A stretch of 64,000 bases of DNA from Breoghania corrubedonensis (GTDB taxonomy: Bacteria > Pseudomonadota > Alphaproteobacteria > Rhizobiales > Stappiaceae). Position numbers and translations under genes: made by a program. The stretch covers positions 1,184,078-1,248,077 of the forward strand of contig NZ_QAYG01000001.1 in the NCBI RefSeq assembly GCF_003053845.1, given 5' to 3'. The notes under the pieces are model-generated. The model saw only the letters and a list, made by a program, of their open reading frames with translations. It was not told where the DNA came from and did not search any database. This document shows, one piece after another, positions 37,246-46,789 of the stretch (within the stretch, counting starts at the first letter, position 1; each line of letters opens with the position of its first letter).

Positions 37246-38835
37246 ATGCGAATTCGCAACGCCGCCCTTGCAGCGGGCATCGCCGCCGCCTTGCTTGCCG
37301 CCGCGCCGGCCAGCGCCAAGACTTTCAAATATGCCTTCCAGGGCGTCCTCAACACGCTCGAACCCTACGCGCTCAACGAGACCTTCACGCTGGGCACGCT
37401 CGGCAATGTCTACGAGGGGCTCATCTGGCGCGACAAGGACCTGAAGATTCATCCCGCGCTTGCCGAAAGCTGGGAGGTCCTCTCGCCCACCAAATGGCGC
37501 TTCCACCTGCGCAAGGGCGTGAAGTTCCACAACGGCAACGACTTCAATGCCGACGACGTGGTCTTTTCCGCGAACCGCGTGCGCTCCAAGGGCTCCGACC
37601 TCACCAATTACCTGAATGCGGACGTGAAGGTGACCAAGGTCGACGACTACACGGTCGACTTCGAACTGTCCGGTCCCAACCCCATCCTGAACTATCAGTG
37701 GGAGTTCTGGTACATCCTCGACAAGGAGTGGACCGAGGAGCACGACGCCGTCTCCGTGACCTCGGCCTCCGACACGAGCCCGAATTACGCGGCCCTTCAT
37801 GCCAACGGCACCGGCCCCTACAAGGTGGTCAGCCACGAGGCCGGCGTGAAGACGGTGTTCGAGAAGAACGAGAACTACTGGGGCAAGGTCGAGGGCAACG
37901 CCGACCGGGTGGAATTCACGCCCATCACCCAGGACGCGACCCGTGTCGCAGCGCTCCTGTCGGGCGAGATGGATCTCGTCTATCCGATCCCGGTGCAGGA
38001 CATTCCGCGTGTCGATGGCAACCAGGGCACCCGGGCGATGACCGGGCCTGAGCTGAGGACCATCTTCCTCGGCATGGACCAGCGCCGCGACGAGCTTCTG
38101 TATTCCAACGTCAAGGGCAAGAACCCGTTCAAGGACGTGCGGGTGCGCAAGGCCTTCTATCAGGCGATCGACGAGAACGCGATCGTCAAGAAGGTGATGC
38201 GCGGGCTCGCCACCCCCTCGGCGCTGATGATCTCGCCGTTCCTTTACGACCGCGCCGGCGAGTTCAAGCGGTACCCTTACGATCCCAAGGCGTCCAAGGC
38301 GCTGCTGGCGGAGGCCGGTTATCCGGACGGGTTCGAGGTCGGCATGGATTGCCCGACCGACCGCTACGTCAACGACGAGGCGATCTGCCAGGCCGTGACC
38401 GCCTATCTGGCGCGCGTCGGCATCAAGGTGGATCTGAACGCCCAGCCCAAGGCGAAATACTTCGCCAAGATCCTGGCCTCGGGCGGCTATGACACCTCGT
38501 TCTATCTGCTCGGCTGGACACCGTCGTCCTTCGACGCTCACAACGTCTTGTTCTCGCTGATGAACTGCCGCGACGATTCCGGTGCCGGCTCGCCCTTCAA
38601 CAATGGCGGCTGGTGCGATGAGAAAGTCGATGATCTCACCGCCAAGATATTGGTCGAGAACGACAAGACGAAGCGGGACGAGATGATCTACGAGGCCTTC
38701 AAGAAGGCGAACGATGACGTCCGCTACATTCCGCTGCACCAGCAGGGGCTGGCCTGGGGCGTGTCCGACAAGGTCGACGTGGCCCAGCGCGCCGACAACG
38801 TCCTCAGCTTCCGCTATGTGGATGTGAAGGAGTAG
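37246..38835 (+). CDS. Peptide-type ABC transporter substrate-binding protein
   Basis: 529 residues, SBP family 5 (DppA/OppA type). A signal peptide (residues 1-24, AAAPASA cleavage region) targets it to the periplasm. Family features: LNTLEPYALNETFTLGTLGN at the N-terminus, WRFHLRKGVKFHNGNDFNADDV near residue 85-105, and GTGPYKVVSHEAGVKTVFEKN near 185-205. The ligand may be a dipeptide, oligopeptide, nickel-chelate or glycoside; the sequence does not decide. GGAG lies 10 nt upstream of the ATG. It is first in an operon with permeases, an acetyltransferase and two ATPases. Confidence 0.93.
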   Translation: MRIRNAALAAGIAAALLAAAPASAKTFKYAFQGVLNTLEPYALNETFTLGTLGNVYEGLIWRDKDLKIHPALAESWEVLSPTKWRFHLRKGVKFHNGNDFNADDVVFSANRVRSKGSDLTNYLNADVKVTKVDDYTVDFELSGPNPILNYQWEFWYILDKEWTEEHDAVSVTSASDTSPNYAALHANGTGPYKVVSHEAGVKTVFEKNENYWGKVEGNADRVEFTPITQDATRVAALLSGEMDLVYPIPVQDIPRVDGNQGTRAMTGPELRTIFLGMDQRRDELLYSNVKGKNPFKDVRVRKAFYQAIDENAIVKKVMRGLATPSALMISPFLYDRAGEFKRYPYDPKASKALLAEAGYPDGFEVGMDCPTDRYVNDEAICQAVTAYLARVGIKVDLNAQPKAKYFAKILASGGYDTSFYLLGWTPSSFDAHNVLFSLMNCRDDSGAGSPFNNGGWCDEKVDDLTAKILVENDKTKRDEMIYEAFKKANDDVRYIPLHQQGLAWGVSDKVDVAQRADNVLSFRYVDVKE

Positions 38836-38875
38836 AGGCCGCCCGCGCCTCTTCGTGTCCGCGACTTCGTTGCCC

Positions 38876-38908
38876 GCTCCCCTCTCCCTCACAGGGCTTG
38901 AGGGGAGC
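38876..38908 (+). promoter_or_regulatory. Intercistronic stem-loop after the binding-protein gene
   Basis: Perfect 9-bp stem GCTCCCCTC/GAGGGGAGC (38876-38884 with 38900-38908), 15-nt loop, in the 139-bp gap before the first permease gene. No T-run. Such stem-loops commonly protect the 3' end of binding-protein mRNA and lower downstream expression; that role is inferred. Confidence 0.55.
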
Positions 38909-38974
38909 ATGGCGACGTTCACGGACAGGGCTCCGTCCCGACCGGACTTGCTCTGACCGCATCAGGATCCATCC

Positions 38975-39955
38975 ATGCTCGCCTTCATCATCCGGCGTCT
39001 TCTGCAGGCCGTTCTCGTCATGCTGGCCGTGGCGCTGATCGCCTTCACCCTGTTTCGCTTCGTCGGCGATCCGGTCAACCAGATGGTCGGACAGGACACC
39101 ACGCCAGCCCAGCGCGCGGAGCTGCGCGAAAGCCTCGGGCTGAACGACCCCGTTCCCGTGCAGTTCGCCCGATTCATCGCCAACGCCGCCCGGTTCGATT
39201 TCGGCCGCTCCTACCAGTTCAAGCAGCCGGTTTCCGATCTCATCGGCTCGCGCCTGCCGGCGACCTTCGAATTGTCCTTCGTCTCGGCGCTTTTCGCGCT
39301 TCTCGTCGGCATTCCGATGGGTGTCTATACCGGGCTCAACCGCACCTCCATCCTGTCCAAGCTGTTTCTGACGATCTCGCTGATCGGCATTTCGTTGCCG
39401 ACCTTCTTCATCGGCATCCTGCTGATCTTCGTCTTCTCCGTGACGCTGCAATGGCTGCCGAGCTTCGGGCGCGGCGAGGTGGTGGACCTCGGCGTCTGGA
39501 CGACGGGGCTGCTGACCGTTTCCGGGCTGAAGGCGATCATCATGCCGGCGATCACGCTCGGCCTCTTCCAGATGACGCTGATCATGCGGCTGGTGCGCTC
39601 CGAAATGCTGGAGGTGATCCGCGCCGACTACATCAAGTTCGCCCGCGCGCGCGGGCTGCCGGACCGCATCGTCCATTTCCGCCACGCGCTGAAGAACACG
39701 CTGGTGCCGGTCATCACCATCACCGGCCTGCAGCTCGGCTCCATCATCGCCTTCGCCATCATCACCGAGACGGTGTTCCAGTGGCCGGGCATGGGCCTTT
39801 TGTTCCTGCAGGCCGTGCAGAACGTCGATATCCCGATCATGGCGGCCTACCTGATGCTGATCGCCTTCGTCTTCGTGGTGATCAACCTCATCGTCGACAT
39901 CCTCTATTTCGTCGTCGATCCCAGGCTCCGCGTGGAGCGGGCGGTGCAATCATGA
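38975..39955 (+). CDS. Peptide-type ABC transporter permease (DppB-like)
   Basis: 326 residues with six membrane segments, starting MLAFIIRRLLQAVLVMLAVALI. The BPD_transp_1 domain spans about 95-315; the EAA loop that contacts the ATPase is visible as IRADYIKFARARGLPDRIV near residue 215-235. AGGA lies 8 nt upstream of the ATG. It pairs with the second permease at 40461, but an acetyltransferase gene sits between them, starting within its stop codon (ATGA). Confidence 0.94.
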   Translation: MLAFIIRRLLQAVLVMLAVALIAFTLFRFVGDPVNQMVGQDTTPAQRAELRESLGLNDPVPVQFARFIANAARFDFGRSYQFKQPVSDLIGSRLPATFELSFVSALFALLVGIPMGVYTGLNRTSILSKLFLTISLIGISLPTFFIGILLIFVFSVTLQWLPSFGRGEVVDLGVWTTGLLTVSGLKAIIMPAITLGLFQMTLIMRLVRSEMLEVIRADYIKFARARGLPDRIVHFRHALKNTLVPVITITGLQLGSIIAFAIITETVFQWPGMGLLFLQAVQNVDIPIMAAYLMLIAFVFVVINLIVDILYFVVDPRLRVERAVQS

Positions 39956-40464
39956 CCGTGACCGGTTTGCACGCCGCCGACCTTTCCTTTCGCCCGATCA
40001 AGGCGGGTGATCTGCCCGCCCTTGCCGCACTCTGGCACGAGGCCTGGCGCGCCGGTCACGTCTCCTTCGCCCCGCCGGAGCTGACGGTCGCCCGCACGCA
40101 GGAGCGGTTTCTCGCCCGGCTGCAACCCTTCGCCGGGGGCGGCCTCGTGGCCTGGCTCGATGGCGCGATCGCGGGCTTTGCCTACTGGGACGGCGCCGAG
40201 CTCGACCAGTTCCATGTCGGCGCCAATGCGCGCGGCACCGGCCTTGCCGCCCGGCTGATGGCTGCGGCCGAAGCCGCGATGGCCGCCGATGGCGTGACCT
40301 CGGCCCATCTCTTCTGTGCCGAAGGCAATACGCGCGCGCACCGCTTCTATCAAAAGGCCGGCTGGCGCGACGCCGGGCTGGAGGCCACCCGCGTATCCGA
40401 CGGCGCCGGCGGCTGGCTTCCCGTCACCTGCCATCGTTTCGTCAAGGAGCTCGCCTGCGCATGA
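39952..40464 (+). CDS. GNAT-family N-acetyltransferase inside the ABC operon
   Basis: 170 residues with a GNAT fold: LSFRPIKAGDLPALAALWHE at the N-terminus, FHVGANARGTGLAARLMAAAE (acetyl-CoA loop, near residue 83-103) and NTRAHRFYQKAGWRDAG near the C-terminus. The substrate is unknown. Its start overlaps the upstream permease stop and its stop overlaps the next permease start, both as ATGA, so it is translated as part of the transporter operon. I infer that it modifies the imported compound, for example an amino group on a peptide or toxic analogue. This placement is not standard for dpp/opp operons. Confidence 0.87.
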   Translation: MTVTGLHAADLSFRPIKAGDLPALAALWHEAWRAGHVSFAPPELTVARTQERFLARLQPFAGGGLVAWLDGAIAGFAYWDGAELDQFHVGANARGTGLAARLMAAAEAAMAADGVTSAHLFCAEGNTRAHRFYQKAGWRDAGLEATRVSDGAGGWLPVTCHRFVKELACA

Positions 40465-41408
40465 CCGACACCCCTTCCGATACCGAAGCGAAGGCGCCGG
40501 GCCTCATGGCGCGGGTCGCCGACAGCGACATCCTGCATTCGTTCCTCGCCTCCAAGGTCACGGTAGTGGCGGCGCTGGTGGCGCTGGCCTTCTTCATCGG
40601 CGCCGCCTTCGCGCCGTGGATCGCGCCACACAATCCGTTCGATCTGGCGAGCGTCGATCTGATGGATTCCCTGCTGCCGCCGGCCTGGCAACCCGATGGC
40701 GACATGCGCTTCCTGCTCGGCACCGACGATCAGGGCCGCGACATCTTCTCCACCATTCTCTACGGCGCGCGCATCTCCATCGGCGTCGGCATCGTCTCCG
40801 TCCTCTTCGCCGCCGCGCTCGGCATCACGCTCGGGCTCATCGCGGGCTATGCGGGCGGGCGGATCGATGCCTTCATCATGCGGCTCGCCGAAGTCCAGCT
40901 CACCTTCCCCGCGATCCTGATCGCGCTGCTGGTCGACGGCGCCGCGCGCGGCATCTTCGGCAATCTCAACCGCGAGAACTCCGCCTTCTGGATCCTGGTG
41001 TTTTCCATCGGGCTCAGTTTCTGGGTGCAATACGCGCGCACCGTGCGCGGCTCCACCATGGTGGAGCGCAACAAGGAATACGTGCAGGCCGCCCGCCTCA
41101 TCGGCATCCGCCCCGGGCTGATCATGCTGCGCCACGTGCTGCCCAACGTCATGAGCCCGGTGCTGGTGATCGCCACCATCAATCTGGCGCTCGCCGTCAT
41201 CACCGAGGCGACGCTCAGCTATCTCGGCGTCGGCGTGCCGCCGACCCAGCCCTCGCTCGGCACGCTGGTGCGCATCGGCAACGACTTCCTGTTCTCCGGC
41301 GAATGGTGGATCGCCATCTTTCCCGGCATCGCGCTCGCCGTTCTGGTGCTCGCCGTCAATCTCATCGGCGACTGGCTGCGCGATGCGCTCAACCCGAGAC
41401 TGAGGTGA
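40461..41408 (+). CDS. Peptide-type ABC transporter permease (DppC-like)
   Basis: 315 residues. An OppC-type N-terminal segment with the first membrane helix (about 33-55) is followed by the motif FLLGTDDQGRDIFSTILYGAR, near residue 83-103, typical of DppC/OppC. The EAA loop is YVQAARLIGIRPGLIMLRHVLP. Six membrane segments. Overlaps the acetyltransferase gene by ATGA and is followed by the ATPase gene after 5 bp. Confidence 0.94.
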   Translation: MTDTPSDTEAKAPGLMARVADSDILHSFLASKVTVVAALVALAFFIGAAFAPWIAPHNPFDLASVDLMDSLLPPAWQPDGDMRFLLGTDDQGRDIFSTILYGARISIGVGIVSVLFAAALGITLGLIAGYAGGRIDAFIMRLAEVQLTFPAILIALLVDGAARGIFGNLNRENSAFWILVFSIGLSFWVQYARTVRGSTMVERNKEYVQAARLIGIRPGLIMLRHVLPNVMSPVLVIATINLALAVITEATLSYLGVGVPPTQPSLGTLVRIGNDFLFSGEWWIAIFPGIALAVLVLAVNLIGDWLRDALNPRLR

Positions 41409-41413
41409 GATCC

Positions 41414-42439
41414 ATGAGCGTCCCGCTTCTGTCCGTGCGCGACTTGCACGTCGAGTTTCCCACCCGCCGCGGCCGGCTGAAGGCGATCGACGGCGTTTCC
41501 TTCGATCTGGCGCCCGGCGAGGTGCTGGGCATGGTCGGCGAGAGCGGGGCGGGCAAATCGCTCACCGGCGCCGCCGTCATCGGCCTGCTGGAACCGCCAG
41601 GCCGCATCGCGGACGGCGAGATCTGGCTGAAGGGCGAGCGCATCGACAACGTATCCAGAAAGGCGATGCGGCAGATCCGGGGCCGGCGCATCGGCATGGT
41701 CTTCCAGGACCCGCTGACGAGCCTCAACCCGCTCTTCACCGTCGGCGACCAGATCGTCGAGACGATCATGACGCATCTGCCCGTGTCCGCCCGCGAGGCG
41801 CGCGACCGGGCGGTGTCGCTGCTTGAAGCCGTCGGCATTCCGGCAGCCTCAAAACGCCTGACCGCCTATCCGCACCAGTTTTCCGGCGGCATGCGCCAGC
41901 GTGTCGTCATCGCGCTTGCGCTTTGCGCGGAGCCCGAACTCGTCATCGCGGACGAGCCGACGACCGCGCTCGATGTGTCCGTACAGGCGCAGATCATCGA
42001 CGTTCTAAAAGAGCTCTGCAGCGCGCGCGGCGCCTCCGTCATCCTGATCACCCACGACATGGGCGTGATCGCGGAGACGGCGGACCGGGTGGCGGTGATG
42101 TATTCCGGCCGCATCGCCGAGATCGGCCCGGTCGCGCAGGTGGTCAAGGCACCGCACCATCCCTACACGGTTGGGCTGATGGGCTCGATCCCGAGCCTCA
42201 CCGGATCGGTCGACCGGCTGGTGCAGATCCCGGGCTCCATGCCGCGTCTCGACGCGATTCCGCCCGGCTGCGCCTTCAATCCGCGCTGCCCGCACGCCTT
42301 CGAGCGCTGCCGCGTCGAGCGGCCCGAGCCGATGGAGATGGAGGGTTCGCGCGTCGCCTGCTGGCTTCATGAGGCCGGCGACGAAGCACAAACCGTGGCG
42401 GAGCAAGGCCTCGCGGGTCGTGCGGGAGGCGAGCGATGA
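41414..42439 (+). CDS. Peptide-type ABC transporter ATP-binding protein (DppD-like)
   Basis: 341 residues. Walker A GESGAGKS, signature FSGGMRQR, Walker B ELVIADEPTTALDV, and the H-loop ITHDMGV are all intact. The oligopeptide-type C-terminal extension has PGCAFNPRCPHAFERC, whose cysteines bind a 4Fe-4S cluster in DppD-like proteins. ATG 41414 is preceded by GAGGTGAGA. Overlaps the next ATPase gene as ATGA. Confidence 0.95.
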   Translation: MSVPLLSVRDLHVEFPTRRGRLKAIDGVSFDLAPGEVLGMVGESGAGKSLTGAAVIGLLEPPGRIADGEIWLKGERIDNVSRKAMRQIRGRRIGMVFQDPLTSLNPLFTVGDQIVETIMTHLPVSAREARDRAVSLLEAVGIPAASKRLTAYPHQFSGGMRQRVVIALALCAEPELVIADEPTTALDVSVQAQIIDVLKELCSARGASVILITHDMGVIAETADRVAVMYSGRIAEIGPVAQVVKAPHHPYTVGLMGSIPSLTGSVDRLVQIPGSMPRLDAIPPGCAFNPRCPHAFERCRVERPEPMEMEGSRVACWLHEAGDEAQTVAEQGLAGRAGGER

Positions 42440-43467
42440 GCAAGACGATTGCGCAAATCAGGCCGGCGGAAACCGGAAAGGCCGTGGTGGAGGTCGAGGG
42501 ACTGTCGCGGACCTTCGATGTGTCCCGCCCCTGGCTCAACCGGGTTCTGGAGCGCGACACGCGCCATTTCCTGCGCGCGGTGCAGGATGTCTCCTTCGAG
42601 ATCGCCCGCGGCGAGACCTTCGCGCTTGTTGGCGAGAGCGGATCGGGCAAATCGACGGTCGCGAAGATGGTCGTCGGCCTGCTGCCGCCCTCGCGCGGGG
42701 CGATCCGCATCGACGGCCTCGACATGCAGAGTGCGCAACAGGCGCATGCCATGCGCTCGCTGCGCCGCCGCATCCAGATGATCTTCCAGGACCCGTTCGC
42801 GAGCCTCAATCCGCGCTGGCGGGTGGGACGCATCATCGCCGAACCGATCCGCGCCTTCTCGCTGGAGCCGGACGGCAAGGCGCTGGAGCGGCGGGTGGGC
42901 GAGCTTTTGAGCCTCGTCGGTCTCGATCCGCGCGACGCGAAGAAATATCCGCACGAGTTTTCAGGCGGCCAGCGCCAGCGCATCTGCATCGCCCGCGCGC
43001 TGGCGTCGAAGCCGGAATTCCTGGTCTGCGACGAGCCCACCTCGGCGCTCGACGTGTCGGTGCAGGCGCAGATCCTGAACCTGATGCGCGATCTGCAGGA
43101 TGAGTTCGCGCTCACCTACCTCTTCATCAGCCACGATCTCGCCGTGGTGCGCCACATGGCGACGCGGATCGGGGTGATGTATCTGGGCCGGCTGGTGGAG
43201 GTGGCGGACGCGGAGGCCCTGTTCAGAACTCCGCGCCATCCCTACACGCGCATGCTGCTCGACGCGGTTCCCGATCTCGCCATGACGGGCACAAGCCGCA
43301 AGCAGGTGGAGGGCGAGATCCCGAACCCGATCTCGCCGCCGCCGGGCTGTGCCTTCCATCCGCGTTGCCCGCTGGCAAACGATCGCTGCCGCAGCGAACA
43401 ACCCCAGGCGCTTGCCGCCGGCGATGCGGTGGTGCGGTGCCACGCGGTTGAGGAAGGACGGGGCTGA
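42436..43467 (+). CDS. Peptide-type ABC transporter ATP-binding protein (DppF-like)
   Basis: 343 residues. Walker A GESGSGKST, signature FSGGQRQR, Walker B FLVCDEPTSALDV, H-loop ISHDLAV, and a C-terminal PGCAFHPRCPLANDRC cysteine motif. With the preceding ATPase it powers the importer as a heterodimer. It is the last gene of the operon; no intrinsic terminator with a T-tract is visible directly after it. Confidence 0.95.
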   Translation: MSKTIAQIRPAETGKAVVEVEGLSRTFDVSRPWLNRVLERDTRHFLRAVQDVSFEIARGETFALVGESGSGKSTVAKMVVGLLPPSRGAIRIDGLDMQSAQQAHAMRSLRRRIQMIFQDPFASLNPRWRVGRIIAEPIRAFSLEPDGKALERRVGELLSLVGLDPRDAKKYPHEFSGGQRQRICIARALASKPEFLVCDEPTSALDVSVQAQILNLMRDLQDEFALTYLFISHDLAVVRHMATRIGVMYLGRLVEVADAEALFRTPRHPYTRMLLDAVPDLAMTGTSRKQVEGEIPNPISPPPGCAFHPRCPLANDRCRSEQPQALAAGDAVVRCHAVEEGRG

Positions 43468-43819
43468 AATCCGGCCGGTTGGCGGGCGGGATCCGCCGGC
43501 CCGCGTCCAGCCCGTCGACTGGAGCCGATCAGTGATCGCGATCGCGTGGAACGCGCCACGGTTTGGCCCGTTTGTCGCCACATTTCACTTGCGGTACGTG
43601 CCGGTTTGTCCGATTAAGCTCGAGGGATCAAAATAGACGTTCGATTTCCGGGACGCCCGGAAATCGCGACGGCACGGGTCGGCGTGCGGAGGGGAGCAAT
43701 CGCATCCGCCAACCGTTGGTCTCGCGACACAGTCCGTTCGTCTTCGGTTCCCACGTGTTTCCGCCCCGCCTTTCCTTTCCTTCGCGCTTTCCCTTCGCCC
43801 GCCCAAGGATGTCCGCCCG
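43468..43819 (+). other. Upstream region of the autotransporter gene
   Basis: About 350 bp, no gene. A candidate promoter is TTGCGG at about 43589, 17 bp, GATTAA; it is weak. A perfect hairpin GATTTCCGGG-ACG-CCCGGAAATC lies at 43643-43665 and would sit in the leader of the autotransporter mRNA, or end the ABC operon message. No T-tract follows it. Confidence 0.4.
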
Positions 43820-46789
43820 ATGAATTCTCTCTCCCGCCGCGCCCGTCGGCTCCCGTTTCGGCTGCTTTCAGGCAAGAGACTTGGCGTGCTCTTGGGGTCG
43901 ACGGCTCTCGTTCTGGCACTTGCTCCGGCGGCGGGCGCGGCGGATCTCGATCTGGCAACCGGCACCTACGATGTGCTCGGCACCGAAAATTACGGCAACG
44001 TCACGGTTTCGGGAACGACCGCTCCGGTGGTCGATGTCAACTCGGGCGCTACGCTGAACGCGACGGCCGATCTGACTCTGGGTGACACCGCCGGCGAAAG
44101 CGGCACGGTCACTGTCACCTCCGATGGTGTAAGCGCAGCCACGGTCACAGCCGATCGCGTCTATGTCGGACTTTCGGGCACAGGCACGCTCGACCTGACC
44201 GGCGGGACGTTGACGACCTCGGGAACGAACAAGATCTACCTTGGCTGGTTCGAGGGCAGCGAAGGCATCCTCACCGCCACCCACGGGTCGGAGATCACGA
44301 CGAGCCAATTCGATGTCGGCAACTCGGGAAACGGAACCGCGACGATCTCCGGCGGTTCGACCGTCACCGTCGCCGGGGATGCCGAGATTGCGATCAATGT
44401 CGCCAGCACGTCGAGCGTCACCGTGACCGGCACCGGCAGCACGATGACCGCCAGCCGGCTCTATGTCGGCATGTATGGCCATGGCACGCTCAATATCGAA
44501 GATGGCGCCAGCGTTTCCACCTCCGGCACGAACAAGACCTATCTCGGCTACAATGAAGGCGGCAGCGGTACGGTGACGCTGCGCGGCACGTCCTCGCTCT
44601 CGACGGAAAACCTCTATGTCGGCTGGAATGGCGCCGGCACCTTGAATGTCCACGACACCTCCAACGTGATCGTTGCCCAGGACATCCAGCTGGCCACCTA
44701 TGGCCCGAGTTCCGCGACCGTCGCTGTCAAAGGCGGCTCGATGACGTCCGACCGGCTTTATGTCGGCATGTCCGGCACTGCGACGCTCCAGATCACCGAT
44801 GGCGGCACCGTGTCCACCGCGGGCACGAACAAGACCTTTGTCGGTTACGACGCGGGGGGGTCCGGCACTCTCGCTGTCTCCGGTACCGGTTCGACGTTCA
44901 CGACGGGCGAATTCGATATCGGCTGGAACGGTACGGGATTGGTGGCGGTCGGGATTGGCGGCACCATCACGACCACCGGTTACATCAACCTCGGCACCTA
45001 TTCCGGCAGTGACGGCACGCTGGCCGTGGTGGCCGGCGGCACGGTCAATGTCGACGGAGGAACCGGCACGATCCAGATCGCAAGCGATGCCGGCTCCAAA
45101 GGCGCGCTTGTGCTCGGCAATCTGGCAGGCGAGACCGCGCTCGAAGCCGGTAGCGTCAATGCGGGGCGCGTGCTTTTCGGCAATGGTGACGGCAGCATCG
45201 TCTTCAACCACACCGGGACCAACTACGAGTTCGACCTGGATGTGGAGGGCAACGGCCTCATCGCCTTCTATGCCGGCTACACGCTGCTGACGGGCGATTA
45301 CTCAGCCTTCACCGGCTCCGCCGCCATCTACGGTGGCACCATGGCGGTCGATGGCGACTTCACCTTCGTCTCCGGGTCGACGCTGACGGTCGGTGTGAAC
45401 CCCGACGGGTCCGGCGGCACGCTTGACGTTGACGGCCAGCTTACCATCGACAGCGGCTCGACACTCGACATCTCGGCCGCCGATCTTGCCGACACCAGCT
45501 ATTCGAACCTGACGAACGTCACGATCGCGACGGCCACGAGCATCGACGGGACATTCGACACGGTCACCGACGACTTCGCCTTCCTCGACGTGCGTGCCAG
45601 CTATACCGACACGACCGTGTCCGTCGAGCTTGAGCGCAACGATGTGGAGTTCGCCAGCACCACGTCGACGCCGAACGGCCGCGCGGCGGCCAACGCCATC
45701 CAGAGCCTGGGCAACACCAACGCCCTCTACAAATCCGTGCTGGCATTGCCCGACGGGGAAACCAACCAGGCTTTCCGCGATCTGTCCGGCGAGCCCCTCG
45801 TCTCCATGCAGCAGCAGCTCTCCGTCGGCCCGACCCAGGGCAACACGATCGTCGCCCAGCGCCTGCGCGGCGCCTTCGGCGGGGTCGATTCCGGTTCGAT
45901 GCCCCAACTCGCCTTCCACGGCAAAGATACCCCGTCATACGCCGAGATCTTCGCCCCCGTCATCTGGGCCAAGGCCTACGGCTCCTTCGGCAAGACGGAC
46001 AGCACTTCGCGGACGGCTTCGCTCAGGAGCCAGAGCGGCGGCGTCTTCGCCGGTGCCGATGTCCGGGTGCTCGACGACTGGCGCGCCGGCCTGTTCGCGG
46101 GTTATGGCCACACCGCCTATGACGTGAAGTCGCTGGCCTCGTCCGGCGACCTCGACAACTACAGCCTCGGCGCCTATGGCGGCCGGCAGTTCGGTCCGGT
46201 GGGCCTGCGCTTCGGCGCCAGCTACACCTGGCACGACATTTCCAGCGACCGCACCGTCGCCTTCACCGGTTTCAGCGAGAGCCTGAGCGCCGATTACGAT
46301 GCGGCCACGGCGACCGCCTTTGCCGAGATCGGCTATACGCTGGGGCTGGAAACGCTCTCCCCTGGCGCCCGCCTCGAGCCGTTCGCCGGCGCGGCCCTCA
46401 TCCACCGCCACATCGACAGCTTCTCTGAAACCGGCGGCACCGCCGCACTGACCTCGGCATCGAACGACAGCGTGATGGGCACGACGACGCTCGGCCTGCG
46501 CGGCGAGACCCGGCTTGCGGCGCTGGAGGAGATGTCGAGCTTCCTGTTCGGCTCGGTCGGCTGGCGGCACGCCTATGGCGATGCGACGCCCGACAGATCG
46601 ATGCACTTCGACGGCGGCGATGCATTCACGGTCGCCGGCACGCCGATCGACCGCGACACCGCGCTGGTGGAAACCGGTCTGCGCTTCGACTTCACGAACG
46701 GCGCCAGCCTGAACCTCTCCTACCAGGGCGATATCGGCAAGGACAGCCGCGAGCATTCGGCTGTCGGCAACCTGTCGTTCCGCTTCTAG
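43820..46789 (+). CDS. Autotransporter (type Va secretion) with T5SS/PEP-CTERM-type repeats
   Basis: 989 residues. An extended signal peptide (1-40, ending PAAGA) precedes a Gly/Thr/Ser-rich, cysteine-free passenger (about 41-640) expected to form a beta helix. Units beginning YVG.SGTGTL...TSGTNK occur at about residues 114, 214 and 314, a ~100-residue period, and match the T5SS/PEP-CTERM-associated repeat style. The C-terminal beta-barrel (about 710-989) begins FAPVIWAKAYGSFG and ends in LSFRF, the terminal Phe signal for outer-membrane insertion. Surface adhesion or aggregation is inferred. No protease motif was seen in the passenger. Confidence 0.9.
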   Translation: MNSLSRRARRLPFRLLSGKRLGVLLGSTALVLALAPAAGAADLDLATGTYDVLGTENYGNVTVSGTTAPVVDVNSGATLNATADLTLGDTAGESGTVTVTSDGVSAATVTADRVYVGLSGTGTLDLTGGTLTTSGTNKIYLGWFEGSEGILTATHGSEITTSQFDVGNSGNGTATISGGSTVTVAGDAEIAINVASTSSVTVTGTGSTMTASRLYVGMYGHGTLNIEDGASVSTSGTNKTYLGYNEGGSGTVTLRGTSSLSTENLYVGWNGAGTLNVHDTSNVIVAQDIQLATYGPSSATVAVKGGSMTSDRLYVGMSGTATLQITDGGTVSTAGTNKTFVGYDAGGSGTLAVSGTGSTFTTGEFDIGWNGTGLVAVGIGGTITTTGYINLGTYSGSDGTLAVVAGGTVNVDGGTGTIQIASDAGSKGALVLGNLAGETALEAGSVNAGRVLFGNGDGSIVFNHTGTNYEFDLDVEGNGLIAFYAGYTLLTGDYSAFTGSAAIYGGTMAVDGDFTFVSGSTLTVGVNPDGSGGTLDVDGQLTIDSGSTLDISAADLADTSYSNLTNVTIATATSIDGTFDTVTDDFAFLDVRASYTDTTVSVELERNDVEFASTTSTPNGRAAANAIQSLGNTNALYKSVLALPDGETNQAFRDLSGEPLVSMQQQLSVGPTQGNTIVAQRLRGAFGGVDSGSMPQLAFHGKDTPSYAEIFAPVIWAKAYGSFGKTDSTSRTASLRSQSGGVFAGADVRVLDDWRAGLFAGYGHTAYDVKSLASSGDLDNYSLGAYGGRQFGPVGLRFGASYTWHDISSDRTVAFTGFSESLSADYDAATATAFAEIGYTLGLETLSPGARLEPFAGAALIHRHIDSFSETGGTAALTSASNDSVMGTTTLGLRGETRLAALEEMSSFLFGSVGWRHAYGDATPDRSMHFDGGDAFTVAGTPIDRDTALVETGLRFDFTNGASLNLSYQGDIGKDSREHSAVGNLSFRF

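Noticed and set aside
39451-39951. Longer N-terminus for the acetyltransferase, extending back into the permease gene
   Set aside because: The extension is the out-of-frame reading of the permease; the GNAT fold begins after ATG 39952, which forms the ATGA overlap.
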